This document shows positions 7,839 to 18,400 of a DNA stretch of 64,000 bases, piece after piece; within the stretch, counting starts at the first letter, position 1, and each line of letters begins with the position of its first letter. The translations under genes and the position numbers were made by a program. The stretch covers positions 62,001-126,000 of the forward strand of contig CAILAC010000016.1 of the NCBI GenBank assembly GCA_903832055.1, in the 5' to 3' direction. This DNA is from an uncultured Acidobacteriota bacterium (GTDB lineage Bacteria > Acidobacteriota > Terriglobia > Terriglobales > Acidobacteriaceae). The notes under the pieces are model-generated. The model was not told the DNA's origin, did not search any database, and worked only from the letters and a program-made list of their open reading frames with translations.

Positions 7839-10381
7839 ATTTGAATCCGTGTCGTAACGCCACCTCGGCCAGCGCGTCAGCCGTCGCGATCCTGCTCGCA
7901 TGCGCCATCGCTCCATCACTCGTGGCCCAGCCCGCATCCCAGCCCGCATCCCAGACCACTGCCCGGACCGCTGCCCAGCCGCTCGACCCCGCCCGCGACC
8001 CCGCCCGTCTTCACCGCGTCATCCATCAGCCACTTCCCGAGCAATATATCTGGACGGCCAACGACGCCGCCGCACTCAAACCCGGCCACGAACAGCAGTC
8101 CTATACCGAGCGGGAAAAGAAGACCGGGCCCCACGCCTTCCGTGCATCGTTTACCGTCTCTCATCTGCCCGCCGTCGCCACGCTCTACATTGCAGGCCCG
8201 CGCACGGTAAAGGCCTATCTCAACAGCACCCTGGTCCTCGATGAATCCGTCGATATGAACTCCCCGCTCAACTCCCACGTGCTCCGCGCCGAGGTCACAA
8301 AAGCTCTCCACATCGGCCGCAACACCCTCGCCATTGAGGCCATTCGCGGCCGCGGCATCGTCGCCGCCAGCGACGCCCCTGAAGTCCAGCAGATGGCCTA
8401 CGGCGAAACCCTCGTCGCTAAAATTGTGCCCGCAGCCGCCGAAATCGACGCTCCAGCCCTCGTGCAGTCCAGCCCAGCCTGGCGCAGCACCGCCACGCCT
8501 TCCGCAGGCTGGCAGCAGCCCGAGTTTGACGATCACGCCTGGCCCTCGGTTCAGGCGCTCGGAGCAATCGAGGCCAACCCCGGCTTCTACCAGTGGAATC
8601 TCGACGCCGGCATGTACGACTGGCCCGGCTACATCGGCATGTCAAGCTATCTGCAAACCTACAGCCTTGGCCCGCAGGCAATCACGCATATTACTGAAAA
8701 CGCAGGGTCTTTCTCGCATTTGAATGCACTCACTGTCCCCGACTCCAAAGAGAGGTTCACCGTCCGCCCGGCTCAATCGCAAACCGGCGCACCGGGCCTG
8801 CTGCTCGACTTTGGCCGCGAAGTCGCTGGGCGTCTACTCGTCCAATCTGCCTGCAACTGCCAATCCAAAATCCTGCTCAGCTACGGCGAATCAGAGTCTG
8901 AAGCTCTCACCGGCAGCCACTACCTCGGCACCGTTCTGCTCCAGCCCCCGGCAAACGGCCTCGCTCGCGGCCCCAAAAGCGGCTTCCGATATGCCTGGCT
9001 GCGCTTTACCGTCGGCGACCCTGAAACCCGCTTTCAATCTATTCGCCTGGAAGGCATCGCCTACCCCGTCACCTACCAGGGCTCCTTTGAATCCTCTGAC
9101 CCGCAGCTCAATCGCATCTGGGAAACCGCCGCCCACACCGCCCACCTCTGCATGCAGGACGGCATTTGGGATGCGCCCAAACGCGACCGCGGCTGGTGGG
9201 TTGGCGACCTCGATGCCAGCGGACCCGTCATTGGCGACGTCTTCGGCGACAGCTTCCTTATGGAAGAAACGCTCAATCGCCTCATCCCGCCAACCGGCCA
9301 GCATGTCAACGGCATTCCCGGTTACACCACACTCTGGATTACTGCCCTCGCTGACCTCTACCGCCACCGCGCCGACACCGCGTATCTTGTTGAAAAACAT
9401 GCGGTCCTGCTTGACCTGCTCAAGCTCATGGACACTGAATTCGACCCGTCCGGCCAGTTCCTGAACAAGCAAAATCGCTGGCTCTTCGTCGATTGGTCCG
9501 CCAACCTCTACGCCTCGACCGACGAGGCAGCCGAGGGCACCGAGCTCGAATTCGTTCGCGGCTACAGCGAGGGTGCCTGGCTGCTGCGCCAGCTCAATGA
9601 CACCGCCAACGCAGCCCATTTTGAATCACGCGCCGGCGAAGTCTCTGCCCACGCACGCGCTAAATTCAGCGATCCGAAGGGCCTCTACGGCAGCCGTTTG
9701 CAGCTCAATGCAATGGCCATCCTCGCCGGAGTCGCCGAAAAGGAAACTTATCCAACACTCTGGCAATCGGTGTTGAGCCACGCCGACGACACCGGCCCGC
9801 AGGCCCAGACCATCAGCCCCTACTTCAACAACTATCTGCTTCAGGCAATGGCCCAGACCGGGCACCGTCGCGAAGCACTCAATTGGATGCGCGCCTACTG
9901 GGGCGGTATGCTCGACGAGGGCGCAACCAGCTTCTGGGAGGCTTACGATCGACGCTGGCCCAAACTCGATCCGCACACCGGCCTTCAGGCAGACGGGCAG
10001 GTCGGCTACTTCGTCAGCCTCGCCCATGGCTGGTCGAGTGGCCCGGCGGCGTGGCTCATGGAACAGATCCTCGGCATTCAGTCAAAAGACGCCGGCTTCC
10101 GCAAAGTCACAATCCGGCCTGACCTTGTCGGTCTTGACTGGGCCAAAGGCCAGGTGCCCACGCCACATGGCCTCATCCGCGTGGAAATGCGCCAAACACG
10201 GCACGAGATCCAACTCACCCTGCCCACCGGCGTTACGGCAACTGTCCTCGTTCCGGTCACAAATCCCGGCGCAACTGTTGGGGTCAACGGAGCGACAGTT
10301 GCGTCTACATCCGCCGAAGAAGGCACCCGCGCCGTCGTCATTCTCGACAAGCCTGGGACTTACAAATTGGTCAGCAAATAA
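7835..10381 (+). CDS. Secreted alpha-L-rhamnosidase, GH78
   Basis: 848 residues from ATG 7835, which overlaps the fucosidase stop by four bases and follows GGGAAAGG. A signal peptide (SASAVAILLACAIAPSLVAQ) is followed by a low-complexity run of AQPASQ repeats. N-terminal beta-sandwich domains (about 60-430) contain FDDHAWPSVQALG. The six-hairpin catalytic domain follows, with APKRDRGWWVGDLDASG (from about 446), TSFWEAYDRRWP (about 699, the glutamate expected to act as base) and LAHGWSSGPAAWL (about 730). The C-terminal beta-sandwich closes the protein. GH78 enzymes are inverting exo-rhamnosidases; acting with GH29 and the propeller protein, this one would debranch a rhamnose/fucose-containing polymer. 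It probably ends the operon: 104 bp separate it from the next gene. Confidence 0.92.
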   Translation: MNLNPCRNATSASASAVAILLACAIAPSLVAQPASQPASQTTARTAAQPLDPARDPARLHRVIHQPLPEQYIWTANDAAALKPGHEQQSYTEREKKTGPHAFRASFTVSHLPAVATLYIAGPRTVKAYLNSTLVLDESVDMNSPLNSHVLRAEVTKALHIGRNTLAIEAIRGRGIVAASDAPEVQQMAYGETLVAKIVPAAAEIDAPALVQSSPAWRSTATPSAGWQQPEFDDHAWPSVQALGAIEANPGFYQWNLDAGMYDWPGYIGMSSYLQTYSLGPQAITHITENAGSFSHLNALTVPDSKERFTVRPAQSQTGAPGLLLDFGREVAGRLLVQSACNCQSKILLSYGESESEALTGSHYLGTVLLQPPANGLARGPKSGFRYAWLRFTVGDPETRFQSIRLEGIAYPVTYQGSFESSDPQLNRIWETAAHTAHLCMQDGIWDAPKRDRGWWVGDLDASGPVIGDVFGDSFLMEETLNRLIPPTGQHVNGIPGYTTLWITALADLYRHRADTAYLVEKHAVLLDLLKLMDTEFDPSGQFLNKQNRWLFVDWSANLYASTDEAAEGTELEFVRGYSEGAWLLRQLNDTANAAHFESRAGEVSAHARAKFSDPKGLYGSRLQLNAMAILAGVAEKETYPTLWQSVLSHADDTGPQAQTISPYFNNYLLQAMAQTGHRREALNWMRAYWGGMLDEGATSFWEAYDRRWPKLDPHTGLQADGQVGYFVSLAHGWSSGPAAWLMEQILGIQSKDAGFRKVTIRPDLVGLDWAKGQVPTPHGLIRVEMRQTRHEIQLTLPTGVTATVLVPVTNPGATVGVNGATVASTSAEEGTRAVVILDKPGTYKLVSK

Positions 10382-10485
10382 AGGCAGCTTTGGCCGCAGC
10401 CTGGGCGCACAGTTCTAAAAAAGCGCGCGACCCGCAGAGCGATATAGACTTTCGCCAGCACACATCGCTTCTTTCGAGGACCTCC

Positions 10486-12324
10486 ATGTCTCGCAATCCG
10501 CACCGCAACTCCCTTCTCCGCGCCTGTTGTTGCACACTCGCTCTGGCCGCTGCAAGCTTCTCCGCCACTCTCCTCGCACAGATGCAGATGCCTGCCTGCC
10601 ATGCCATGCCTTCCAACTCTGAAGTGGTAGCGCCCGAATCCCTCCCCGTTCCGCTCAAGCTCACCGGCATCGGCAACCTGCATTTTCCCATCAGCTCAAA
10701 AATTCCCGAGACCCAGGCATGGATGGATCAGGGCATGAATCTCGTCTTCGACTTCTGGGATTACGAAGCCAACCGCGCCTTTGAGCAGGCCATTCGCACC
10801 GACCCCAACTGCGCCATCTGCCACTGGGCGCTCGCGCAGTCGCTCGGCATCCACAACCAGGAGGTCGAGGGCTATGCGCACGATGAGTTGACAAAGGCCA
10901 ACGCCCTGCGCGGCCACGCCGACAAGCGCGAACAGATGTACATCGACGCCAGCCTCGCCGAGGAGGGTAATCCCTTCACCCACAAAGGCAAGTCAGACGA
11001 TGCCGCCGAAGAGGCAAAAGCCATCCTGCGCAAGCTCGTTCACAAGTATCCCAACGACCTGACTGCACAACTGCTGCTCGCCGAGGCCGTCGACGATGGC
11101 TACGAAGACGATGGCAAGCCCAAGGCTGGCACCGTCGAAAACATCGCGCTGCTCCAGGCGATTCTCAAAAACCACCCCGACGACTCCGCCGCCAACCACC
11201 TCTGGATTCACGCAGTTGAAGCCAGCCCGCACCCGGAGCAGGCCCTGCACAGCGCCGACGTCCTCGCCAGCCTCGCGCCCAACTCCGGCCACATGACCCA
11301 CATGGGCGGCCACATCTTTTACCGCACCGGGGACTACGCGCGCGCCCAGGTCGCCTTTGACTTGTCGCAATCGGTCGACGAAGCCTACATGCGCAGTCAG
11401 AACGTCGCCGCCGACAATGACTGGAACTACGTGCACAACCTGATGTATTCGATCGCCAACCTGCTCGAACAGGGACGCCTGGAGCAGGCCGCCGTTGTTT
11501 CCAACCGCCTCACCAGTGGCCGGGGGGCGCGCGCCGCTACGCTCTACCCGTGGTCCACGCGCGACTCCATCTCCCGCCTCAATCCCATGCTGCCCATCGC
11601 CCTGCGTACCGGTGACTGGGCCCGCGTTGAGTCGCTTTCGGCAGCGGCTACTGTCCCCCAAAACCTGCCCAATTTACAGGTGCTCGCAAACGCGCTGGCC
11701 GCCTTTGCCCGCGGCATGATGCGCGCCGAGGCTAAGGACTTCGCAGGCGCAGGCAAGGAATCCACCGAACTCGATGCCCAGCTTTGGCGGCTTTCTCAAC
11801 AAGTCGACCAGCAGGCTGCCGCTTCAAAAGATGAGAAAAAGGACCCCGCACAGCACCAGAATCAGGCCCAGCCTACCGACCAGAATCTCGGCAACATGGT
11901 CAAAAATCTAGCCATCCTCTCGCTTGAACTGCGCGCCGCCATCCTCATGCCCGGCGGCAAAATCGATGAGGCAGTGGCGCTTCTCTCCCAAGCCCGGCGC
12001 AAAGAGACGGAACTCGGCTACCACGAACCGCCGGCCTTCATTGGCCCCGTTGCCGAGCAGGAGGCTGAACTGCTCCTCTCCGCAGGCAAGCCAGTCGAAT
12101 CAGAAAAGGCATGGAAACAGGCGCTCGCAGACCGGCCCAACTCCGGCTTCCCGCTCTACGGCCTTGCCCAAGTCGCGGAAAAATCCGGCGACGCGGCCAA
12201 AACAGCTGCTGCCTATCAGGCTTTCCTCGCTTCGTGGAAATCCGCCGACCCCGCCCTGCCCCAGGTCAGGCACGCGCAAGACTGGCTAGCCGCGAACGGC
12301 AGTAAATCCGCCACCGGTGAATAA
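10486..12324 (+). CDS. Secreted TPR-repeat protein
   Basis: 612 residues from ATG 10486, which has CGAGGA six bases upstream and starts a signal peptide (SLLRACCCTLALAAASFSATLLAQ). The mature protein is helical with TPR-like units: FDFWDYEANRAFEQAIRTDPNCAICHWALAQS, later AQVAFDLSQSVDEAYM, KIDEAVALLSQARRKETELGYHEPP and SEKAWKQALADRPNSGFPLYGLAQVAEKSGD. Relatives are common in Acidobacteriota and Bacteroidota as exported TPR proteins of unknown function. A CAICH sequence resembles a haem c motif but falls in a TPR helix (see rejected items). It may be cotranscribed with the glycosidase operon; otherwise its role is open. Confidence 0.85.
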   Translation: MSRNPHRNSLLRACCCTLALAAASFSATLLAQMQMPACHAMPSNSEVVAPESLPVPLKLTGIGNLHFPISSKIPETQAWMDQGMNLVFDFWDYEANRAFEQAIRTDPNCAICHWALAQSLGIHNQEVEGYAHDELTKANALRGHADKREQMYIDASLAEEGNPFTHKGKSDDAAEEAKAILRKLVHKYPNDLTAQLLLAEAVDDGYEDDGKPKAGTVENIALLQAILKNHPDDSAANHLWIHAVEASPHPEQALHSADVLASLAPNSGHMTHMGGHIFYRTGDYARAQVAFDLSQSVDEAYMRSQNVAADNDWNYVHNLMYSIANLLEQGRLEQAAVVSNRLTSGRGARAATLYPWSTRDSISRLNPMLPIALRTGDWARVESLSAAATVPQNLPNLQVLANALAAFARGMMRAEAKDFAGAGKESTELDAQLWRLSQQVDQQAAASKDEKKDPAQHQNQAQPTDQNLGNMVKNLAILSLELRAAILMPGGKIDEAVALLSQARRKETELGYHEPPAFIGPVAEQEAELLLSAGKPVESEKAWKQALADRPNSGFPLYGLAQVAEKSGDAAKTAAAYQAFLASWKSADPALPQVRHAQDWLAANGSKSATGE

Positions 12325-12330
12325 GAAATC

Positions 12331-12365
12331 CGGGTGCCCCCGGTCTCGCTTCTGAGACCGGGGTT
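12331..12365 (+). repeat. Dispersed hairpin element, copy R1
   Basis: CGGGTGCC followed by a perfect 10-bp stem (CCCCGGTCTC / GAGACCGGGG, arms 12338-12347 and 12354-12363) around a GCTTCT loop, then GTT. It lies between two convergent genes, where it could also end transcription in both directions. Near-identical copies are at 22773 and 32735; diverged ones are at 41577 and 57082. Confidence 0.85.
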
Positions 12366-12381
12366 GATGACTATTGCAAAC

Positions 12382-13056
12382 CTAAATTCCGCCCTTGCCA
12401 ATATCCATCGACGGCGCGATCGGATTGCGCTCGTCAATGTAGGCCTCAATCACCTCATCCAGCACACCCTTGGCCTGCAGGATAAACTCCACCGCATCGC
12501 GCCCGGCCCCATGCCCGCCCGCCTGCTCGGTAACAAAATGCGCCGCTGCCTTGACCTGCGCGCGCGCATTCGCCACGGCAATCGCCAGGCCACACTCGCG
12601 CAGCACCGGCAGATCGATGATGTCGTCGCCAACAAAGGCGATATCTTCCAGCGTCACGCCTTCTTTCGCGATAATCTCGCGCACCGCCTGCATCTTGAAC
12701 GACTGACCCATGTACAGGAACTCAATCTTCAAGTCCCGCGCCCTGAGCGCCACGGTGTCTGAAATGCGCTTGGTGATGAAGCCGCACTTGATCCCCGCCA
12801 AACGCGCCAGCGAAATCCCCGTGCCATCATGCGCATTAAAGCCCTTGGCCTCAACCATCGTCTCTGACTTGAAGCCATAGCCAGCCTTGTCATCCTTGCC
12901 CGCCAGGTGCTGCTGCGTACCGGCGTTGGCCGCCGCAGGGGCGGGGAAAAGCCAGATGCCGCCGTCCGTCATTACGCCATCCACATCAAACAGGAGGATT
13001 TTGATGCGGCGTGCGCGGTCTTCAGCAGTCAAATTTTGTGTATCGTTCTCGCTCAT
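12382..13056 (-). CDS. kdsC: KdsC-type HAD phosphatase (Kdo-8-phosphate phosphatase)
   Basis: 224 residues. It would dephosphorylate 3-deoxy-D-manno-octulosonate 8-phosphate to Kdo in the cytoplasm for lipopolysaccharide core synthesis. HAD motif I is ILLFDVDGVMTDGG with D24 and D26. DGTGISLARLAGIKCGFITKR carries the KdsC substrate loop and the threonine/serine motif, VGDDIIDLPVLRECGLAIAVANA is motif IV, and GGHGAGRDAVEFIL is the C-terminal KdsC signature. It is longer than the usual 170-190 residues because of an N-terminal extension and an insert of about 25 residues after motif I (alanine-rich, then QQHLAGKDDKAGY). No other Kdo gene is adjacent. Confidence 0.88.
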   Translation of the reverse strand: MSENDTQNLTAEDRARRIKILLFDVDGVMTDGGIWLFPAPAAANAGTQQHLAGKDDKAGYGFKSETMVEAKGFNAHDGTGISLARLAGIKCGFITKRISDTVALRARDLKIEFLYMGQSFKMQAVREIIAKEGVTLEDIAFVGDDIIDLPVLRECGLAIAVANARAQVKAAAHFVTEQAGGHGAGRDAVEFILQAKGVLDEVIEAYIDERNPIAPSMDIGKGGI

Positions 13057-13122
13057 ACGCCAATTTTACCGGGTCAACAGCAGCCGCAACTCTTCGCTCT
13101 CAACTTCAGCGACAATAGAGGC

Positions 13123-13305
13123 ATGGGGTCCGCACCCATCCCGGAAAAGCGCAAGGCTCCCGTCCCCGAGCCGGGCGAATTCTATTCTGACGGCCCGTAC
13201 ATCGTCTTCACTGAGGCCTATCACCTGCGCCGCGGTTGGTGCTGCGAATCCGGCTGCCGCCACTGCCCCTACGGCTTCGTCAAACCCGACGCCCCCAAAG
13301 CCTGA
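13123..13305 (+). CDS. Small DUF5522-type cysteine-rich protein
   Basis: 60 residues, starting at ATG 13123. The core FYSDGPYIVFTEAYHLRRG followed by CCESGCRHCPYGF matches the DUF5522 family of short proteins of unknown function. Four cysteines and a histidine in CC-x3-C-x-H-C suggest metal or iron-sulfur binding. It is divergent from kdsC (66 bp apart), and its last 37 bp overlap the 3' end of the opposite-strand VWA gene. The ribosome site (GAGG one base from the ATG) is poor, but the motif leaves little doubt that this frame is coding. Confidence 0.82.
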   Translation: MGSAPIPEKRKAPVPEPGEFYSDGPYIVFTEAYHLRRGWCCESGCRHCPYGFVKPDAPKA

Positions 13306-15416
13306 TTCCCACCATCTTCCCGCACCAGCACCGCAAAGCGCGGAAAGGCAAAGCTGCCAGCTGCGTCATCCACGACATTGAGTTGCCCGATATAAGTCCC
13401 TGCCGCCAGCTTTTCAAGCGGCACATCGAGTTCCACCGCCACTGCTTCCCGGCCACCGACATTGAGCGCCGTCGCTTCAATCGCTGACGTTTCGTACACC
13501 TTCGTCGAACCCTGCATCAGTTCCAGGCTGCTGATCAGCCGTATCCCGCCCTTCCCAGGCTTGGCTCCGGCTGCGAGATTTTCTACCTTCACCCGCGCCG
13601 GATCGTACACCTCATAGAGCAGGAACAGATGCTGCCCACGCCGGAAGACATGGCTCACATTCGGCACATACTGCACCCCGCCGCGTACCAGTGGCGTGGC
13701 TAGCTTGCTGGGCATCCGCAAAGAAGACAGCACAATCGAGCTCAGCTTCATGGGCGTCTTGCGCATATCCGGCAGCACAATATCCGTCTCAAACGAACCC
13801 ATGTGCCCGCTCTGGTTCTCCCGCACCACAAACTTCAGGTGATACTTGCCCACCGGCAGATTAAAGCTCGTCGAGTATTGGATATTCTTCTGCCGCGCCG
13901 CCTCATCATCTACCGCAAGCTTTACCGTTTCGCGCACGTTGCCAATGGGGCGTTTGGCCTCGTCGATCACCACGCCAATCACATCCAGCGTTGCCTTCTC
14001 GCGGTCTCCACCTTTTTTAAATGGAATCTGCGACCCCGGTACAATCAGGTCCACAGCCACAAAGAAGCGGCCCTCCTCCAGGCGGAAGTAATTCGCGTCG
14101 AGATAGAGAGGAATATCCGTAGCCGGCGAATCGCTGGCAAGCTGCTCCTGCAGCTCATGCTCGCGGTCTTCCTTTGCCGCATGTTGAAAGTCAGCAGGCG
14201 CATAGTACCCGGCGCGATACTCCAGCTTCACTCCTGGGCGGTTTACCCGCACCGTCAGCTTGCGGTAGCGCCCATCGCGTACCCGGTTGAGCGGCTGAAA
14301 ACCCAGCAGATAGTACGCCGAAGAATCACGCTGGATCTGCGCAAACGCCGGTGCAAAGTCATTCGAATCGAGAAACGCCTTGCCGCCCGTATCCGCAGCC
14401 AGCGTGGTCAGCGTCTCCTGCGAGGCAAAGTTGGCGTCCAGGTTGTTTTGAATCGCCCCGCCGTTGAAACCACCCGTCCCGCGCAGACTTCCCGTTGAAG
14501 CGTCACCCAGCGGCGAAATCGCCTGCAATCCCCGCGTGTCCAGCGTGTAAATCGCAAGATTGGCCCGCACCGCTGCATTGATCGCCGCCCGCAGCGAAGC
14601 CTGGTTTTCAATGCCATCGCGCGACAGCCCGCCCGAGAAATATAGCAGCGACTTCTTCTGATTGATCTTTTCGAGCGACTTCGAAATCGTCCTCAGCGCA
14701 TACAACTCCCGGTCGGTATTGACGTCGTTGTACTCGCTCTCGTCTGGCGTAGCTCCACTGGCATCCTCCACCTGGTTGGAACTGGCACCCGCTCCCGCCG
14801 CAAAACCGGCCCCGGCCGTCCCGTTGTAGACGCCAATCTTTCCCGCCAGCAGCGTCTTGTCCGACGTAAAGTCCTGGTCCACCTTCAGCGAAGTATCGAG
14901 CGAAACCAGCGCAATCAGATCCGCTGGCTGCATCTTGTTCTGCACAAACTCCCGCGCCGCTGCCACGCTGCGATCCAGGTCCTCCGGCTGCATCGAACTC
15001 AAGTCAAAGAAAAAAACAATCAGCCGGTGATCGCGCAACGCGTCAGGCCTGAAGCTATTCCTCGCAGCGGTGTTTTGCGCAGCCGCAGCCAGCCCGCTGA
15101 TCGTAGCCTCATTCAATGCCTGAGCCCGGTCCACCGTCTCAAAATCAAAGCTCGAAAGCGGCTGCACCTTGCCGTTCTCAAGAATCGTAAAGTCGCCCCG
15201 CGTCAGCCCATCCACCAACGCGCCCGTCTTCGCATCCCGCGCCACCACAGTGGTCAGCACCAGGTCAGTCTCCGCTTTCAAAACAAAGCCACTGTCCGGC
15301 ACAGGACTCACCTGCGCGATCATCTGCCAACCAGTCGGGGCGAGCATCACGCACATCGTCATTGCCCAGAATTTTCTGGCGCATTGCCTGAATTGACCCA
15401 ACCCGCGCCCCCTCAA
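13269..15416 (-). CDS. Secreted VWFA-related protein (acidobacterial type)
   Basis: About 715 residues, exported (h-region FWAMTMCVMLAP). It matches the acidobacterial VWFA-related family: TDLVLTTVVARDAKTGALVDGLTRGDFTILENGK (about 50-85), the VWA domain with HRLIVFFFDLSSM (metal-site motif DxSxS with the last serine replaced by M), and RDSSAYYLLGFQPLNRVRDGRYRKLTVRVNRPGVKLEYRAGYYAP. A further 300-residue beta-rich region follows. The stop of the TonB-like gene overlaps a TTG at 15416 (TTGA), implying coupled translation; another TTG at 15401 has GAGGGG at good spacing and could be the true start. Function is unknown; cell-surface adhesion or complex assembly is plausible. Confidence 0.85.
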   Translation of the reverse strand: MRGRGLGQFRQCARKFWAMTMCVMLAPTGWQMIAQVSPVPDSGFVLKAETDLVLTTVVARDAKTGALVDGLTRGDFTILENGKVQPLSSFDFETVDRAQALNEATISGLAAAAQNTAARNSFRPDALRDHRLIVFFFDLSSMQPEDLDRSVAAAREFVQNKMQPADLIALVSLDTSLKVDQDFTSDKTLLAGKIGVYNGTAGAGFAAGAGASSNQVEDASGATPDESEYNDVNTDRELYALRTISKSLEKINQKKSLLYFSGGLSRDGIENQASLRAAINAAVRANLAIYTLDTRGLQAISPLGDASTGSLRGTGGFNGGAIQNNLDANFASQETLTTLAADTGGKAFLDSNDFAPAFAQIQRDSSAYYLLGFQPLNRVRDGRYRKLTVRVNRPGVKLEYRAGYYAPADFQHAAKEDREHELQEQLASDSPATDIPLYLDANYFRLEEGRFFVAVDLIVPGSQIPFKKGGDREKATLDVIGVVIDEAKRPIGNVRETVKLAVDDEAARQKNIQYSTSFNLPVGKYHLKFVVRENQSGHMGSFETDIVLPDMRKTPMKLSSIVLSSLRMPSKLATPLVRGGVQYVPNVSHVFRRGQHLFLLYEVYDPARVKVENLAAGAKPGKGGIRLISSLELMQGSTKVYETSAIEATALNVGGREAVAVELDVPLEKLAAGTYIGQLNVVDDAAGSFAFPRFAVLVREDGGNQALGASGLTKP

Positions 15417-18400
15417 AACCTGAACCGTGCCTGAAAGTTAAACTGCCGCATCGCCGCCGCCGAAGTCACCGCTCCCGCTGTCGGCGAAGCCAGATTTGTG
15501 TCTACGCCCGAGTACTGCACCGTGTTGAAAACATTGTTCGCCGCCGCCCGCAACTCCAGGTTGCGCGTATCGCCGAGGCCCACCGTTTTTGAGAGTGACA
15601 TCGCGTTTGATATCGTTCCCGGCCCGGCAATCGAGTTCCGAGAAGCATTGCCAAAGCCGCCTGCTACCGGCACCGCAAACGCCCCCGGATTAAACCACCG
15701 CTGCAACGACCCTCCACCCGCCAGCGCCGAAACGCCCGGCAGCCGGTTTGGCCGCAGTGAACCCGCCGTTCCCCTCGCCACGTCACTCACCGCCGCGGCA
15801 TAACTCGGCGTGAGCGGCGTCCCCGTCGCAAATGTAAAGCTGCCTGAAACTGAAAGCCCTTCAAGCGCTTTTGATGCAACACCCCCGGCGCTCAGGAACT
15901 GCTTGTCCTTGCCAAACGGCAGCTCGAATAGATAATCGCCCGTAACCTTGTGCCGCTGGTCAAAGCTGCTGTTGCCTTCCTCAGCCAGCAGATCCTGCCA
16001 GCTCTGCGCCACCACCGTCGATGTCCCGCCAATCGAACCAGCATTGTCAATCGAGTGTGAGTATTGGTAGTTAGCCCCCAGTGAAATGCCATTCTGCATC
16101 CGCTTGCGCAGCCGCACCGTCGCCGCGTTGAAGTTAGAAAAAGCCGATGACTGCTCATAATTGAAGAGCACATCGCCGCTACTGAATTCATTCAACTGCG
16201 ATTGAGGCCGTGGCGCGCTTGTAATATCCAGATGAGTACCCTTTGACCCGTTGTAGCCACCGTTGAAAACAATGCCCCAGGGCAGAGTCTTCTGGACATC
16301 GATATTCCACACCTGCACATAGGGCAACGAATAATGCGGATCAAGCGCGTAGTTGGGCGGCTGATTCGCCTCAGCCAATGGAAACCCATCGCTCAAAGCA
16401 ATCGGCGCAGCAAGCGTGGCCTGATTGGTCTGCACATTGGCAAAAGGAGGCTGCCGCGCAAGCGTCGTCGCAAAGCCCGCATATTGCCCATTGGTGAAAT
16501 TAATCCCATACCCGGCGCGCACCACCGTCGATTGCGGCAGGCGGAGCGCAACTCCCAGCCGGGGAGCGATCGCCGCACGGAAGGGATGAACCAGCGTCCC
16601 CGGCAACCCGCCGCAAAAACTCGCCGAGCACCCCGGAAACACCTCACCAACCTGCGTAAATCCGGGGTTAGCGGCCAGCCCTGCCAGATGCCCATATTTC
16701 TCTGAATAGGGCGAAAAATACTCGTAGCGCAGACCGTAGTTCAAACTCAAAATCGAGGTCGCCCTGAAGTCATCCTGCACAAACAAATCCCACACATTCT
16801 GGCGCAGGTAGCTCTTGGCAATTGAAGATTGAATCGTGCTTTCCTGAGGTAGCCCCCCAAGCAGGTCGCCCAGCGCGCTTCCGGTCGCAAAGCCGGTAAA
16901 GTAAAAGGTCCCAGTCGCATTGGAACTGCCAAGAAAATCCAGATGCACGCGGCGGTAGTCCCCGCCAAAGCGGTAGTTATGCTTGCCGTGGTTCCACGAA
17001 AGCGTTTCAGTCGCCGAAATCGTCTGCTGCAACCGAAAATTCGGCTGCTGCTCGTTCAACCCCGTCAGCCCACTCAGCACCACATTGGGCACGCCGTAAT
17101 TCAACCTGCTTGCATTCAAGGGCATCGCCTCTGGCCCAGATACTCCTATCTCTGACGCAATATCCCTTCTATTCGTATAAAAGTTCGTCGTCTGGCTCTC
17201 GGTCCGGTTCCAGCCCAACTGCAGATTGTTACTGAGCTTTCGATACCCCAGCGAATATCCAGCCTGCGCCGCATAGTTATCCGACGCCTGCTTGCCCCCC
17301 AGCTCGGGAAAGATGTTCAGATTATCCAAGGCCGCATGGCTCCAGTTCACATTCGCATTCACGCTCTGCCGCAAGGCCTGGACTTGGGTCCTGCCTTGCC
17401 GCCCACCACCACCACCAGCGCCAAAAAGTGGTCCGGCATTCGATCCAAGGGAGCGCATGTAGCGCAGCCCTGCCTGGGTCTGATTACTTTGCCCAGTCGA
17501 TGCAATGAAGTAGTTATAGGCACCCTTTGCCCCAGCCCCGGTAGCCGGAAGATTCGGCAGCGGAAAAAACGTCAGCAGGTTGCACGCCGGGCTGGCAAAC
17601 GCCGAAAGCGCGGCCGGGCAATCGCCTCGTTCAGCCTGCGTCGGCACCACGGCATACTGAGTAAAGGGATTTGAGTTCCGCTGCCCGGAAAGCGTAAGAA
17701 AAACCGTCTGCTTTCCGCTCGGCTTAGCCATGCCCGGCAGCCACGGGGCACCGATGAAAGTCAGCCCAAACCGGTTCGTTCCATATCCCGGCTGCTGCGG
17801 AGACTGCCCCCGCAGCGCAAACGGCAATGCGTTCAGCGCTGAGTTGCTTCCCGTCCAGAACGCCGCCCCATGCGGTTGGTCCGGCCTGAAATTCCGAAAT
17901 CCTCCTCGCCCACCACCAAAGCCACCAAATCCGCCGCCGCCCATCTCTGAACCACCAAAAAATCCGCCCAGCCCACCGCCCGCTCCACTCCCCGCCTGCG
18001 CCCGTGCCGTCTCAATCGCATCGCGAATCCGGTCAACGTCAATCCCCGCCAGCGGACTCACCGTTCCCGCCTGCCCCGTCACAGCCACCGATTCCGTGCC
18101 AAAACTCGCATTTCCAGCCGCACTCGGCAGTGCCGCGCCGTTGACACTCGTCCCGCCCTCAGCCGCATCCGTGCCTGCCGCAAGAGAACTGATAAGGCTG
18201 AGATTCTGCGCGCCACCCGTGCCCAACTGCCGCATCACCTGCGATATCTGTTGCCCCTGCTGCGTCTCGCGCGCATCCTTTTGCGCCACCCGCGAGGCCA
18301 GCTCCAGCTCGAAATCCACTTTCTGATCACGCCCACTGGCATTCAACAGCGCCTCGTGCGTGCTCACCGCAAACGCCGTAAACTCCGTCCGTAGAACGTA

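Noticed and set aside
10823-10840. CAICH sequence in the secreted TPR protein as a haem c site
   Set aside because: It is a single motif inside a TPR helix where relatives often carry similar Cys residues without haem; no distal ligand or cytochrome context is visible.
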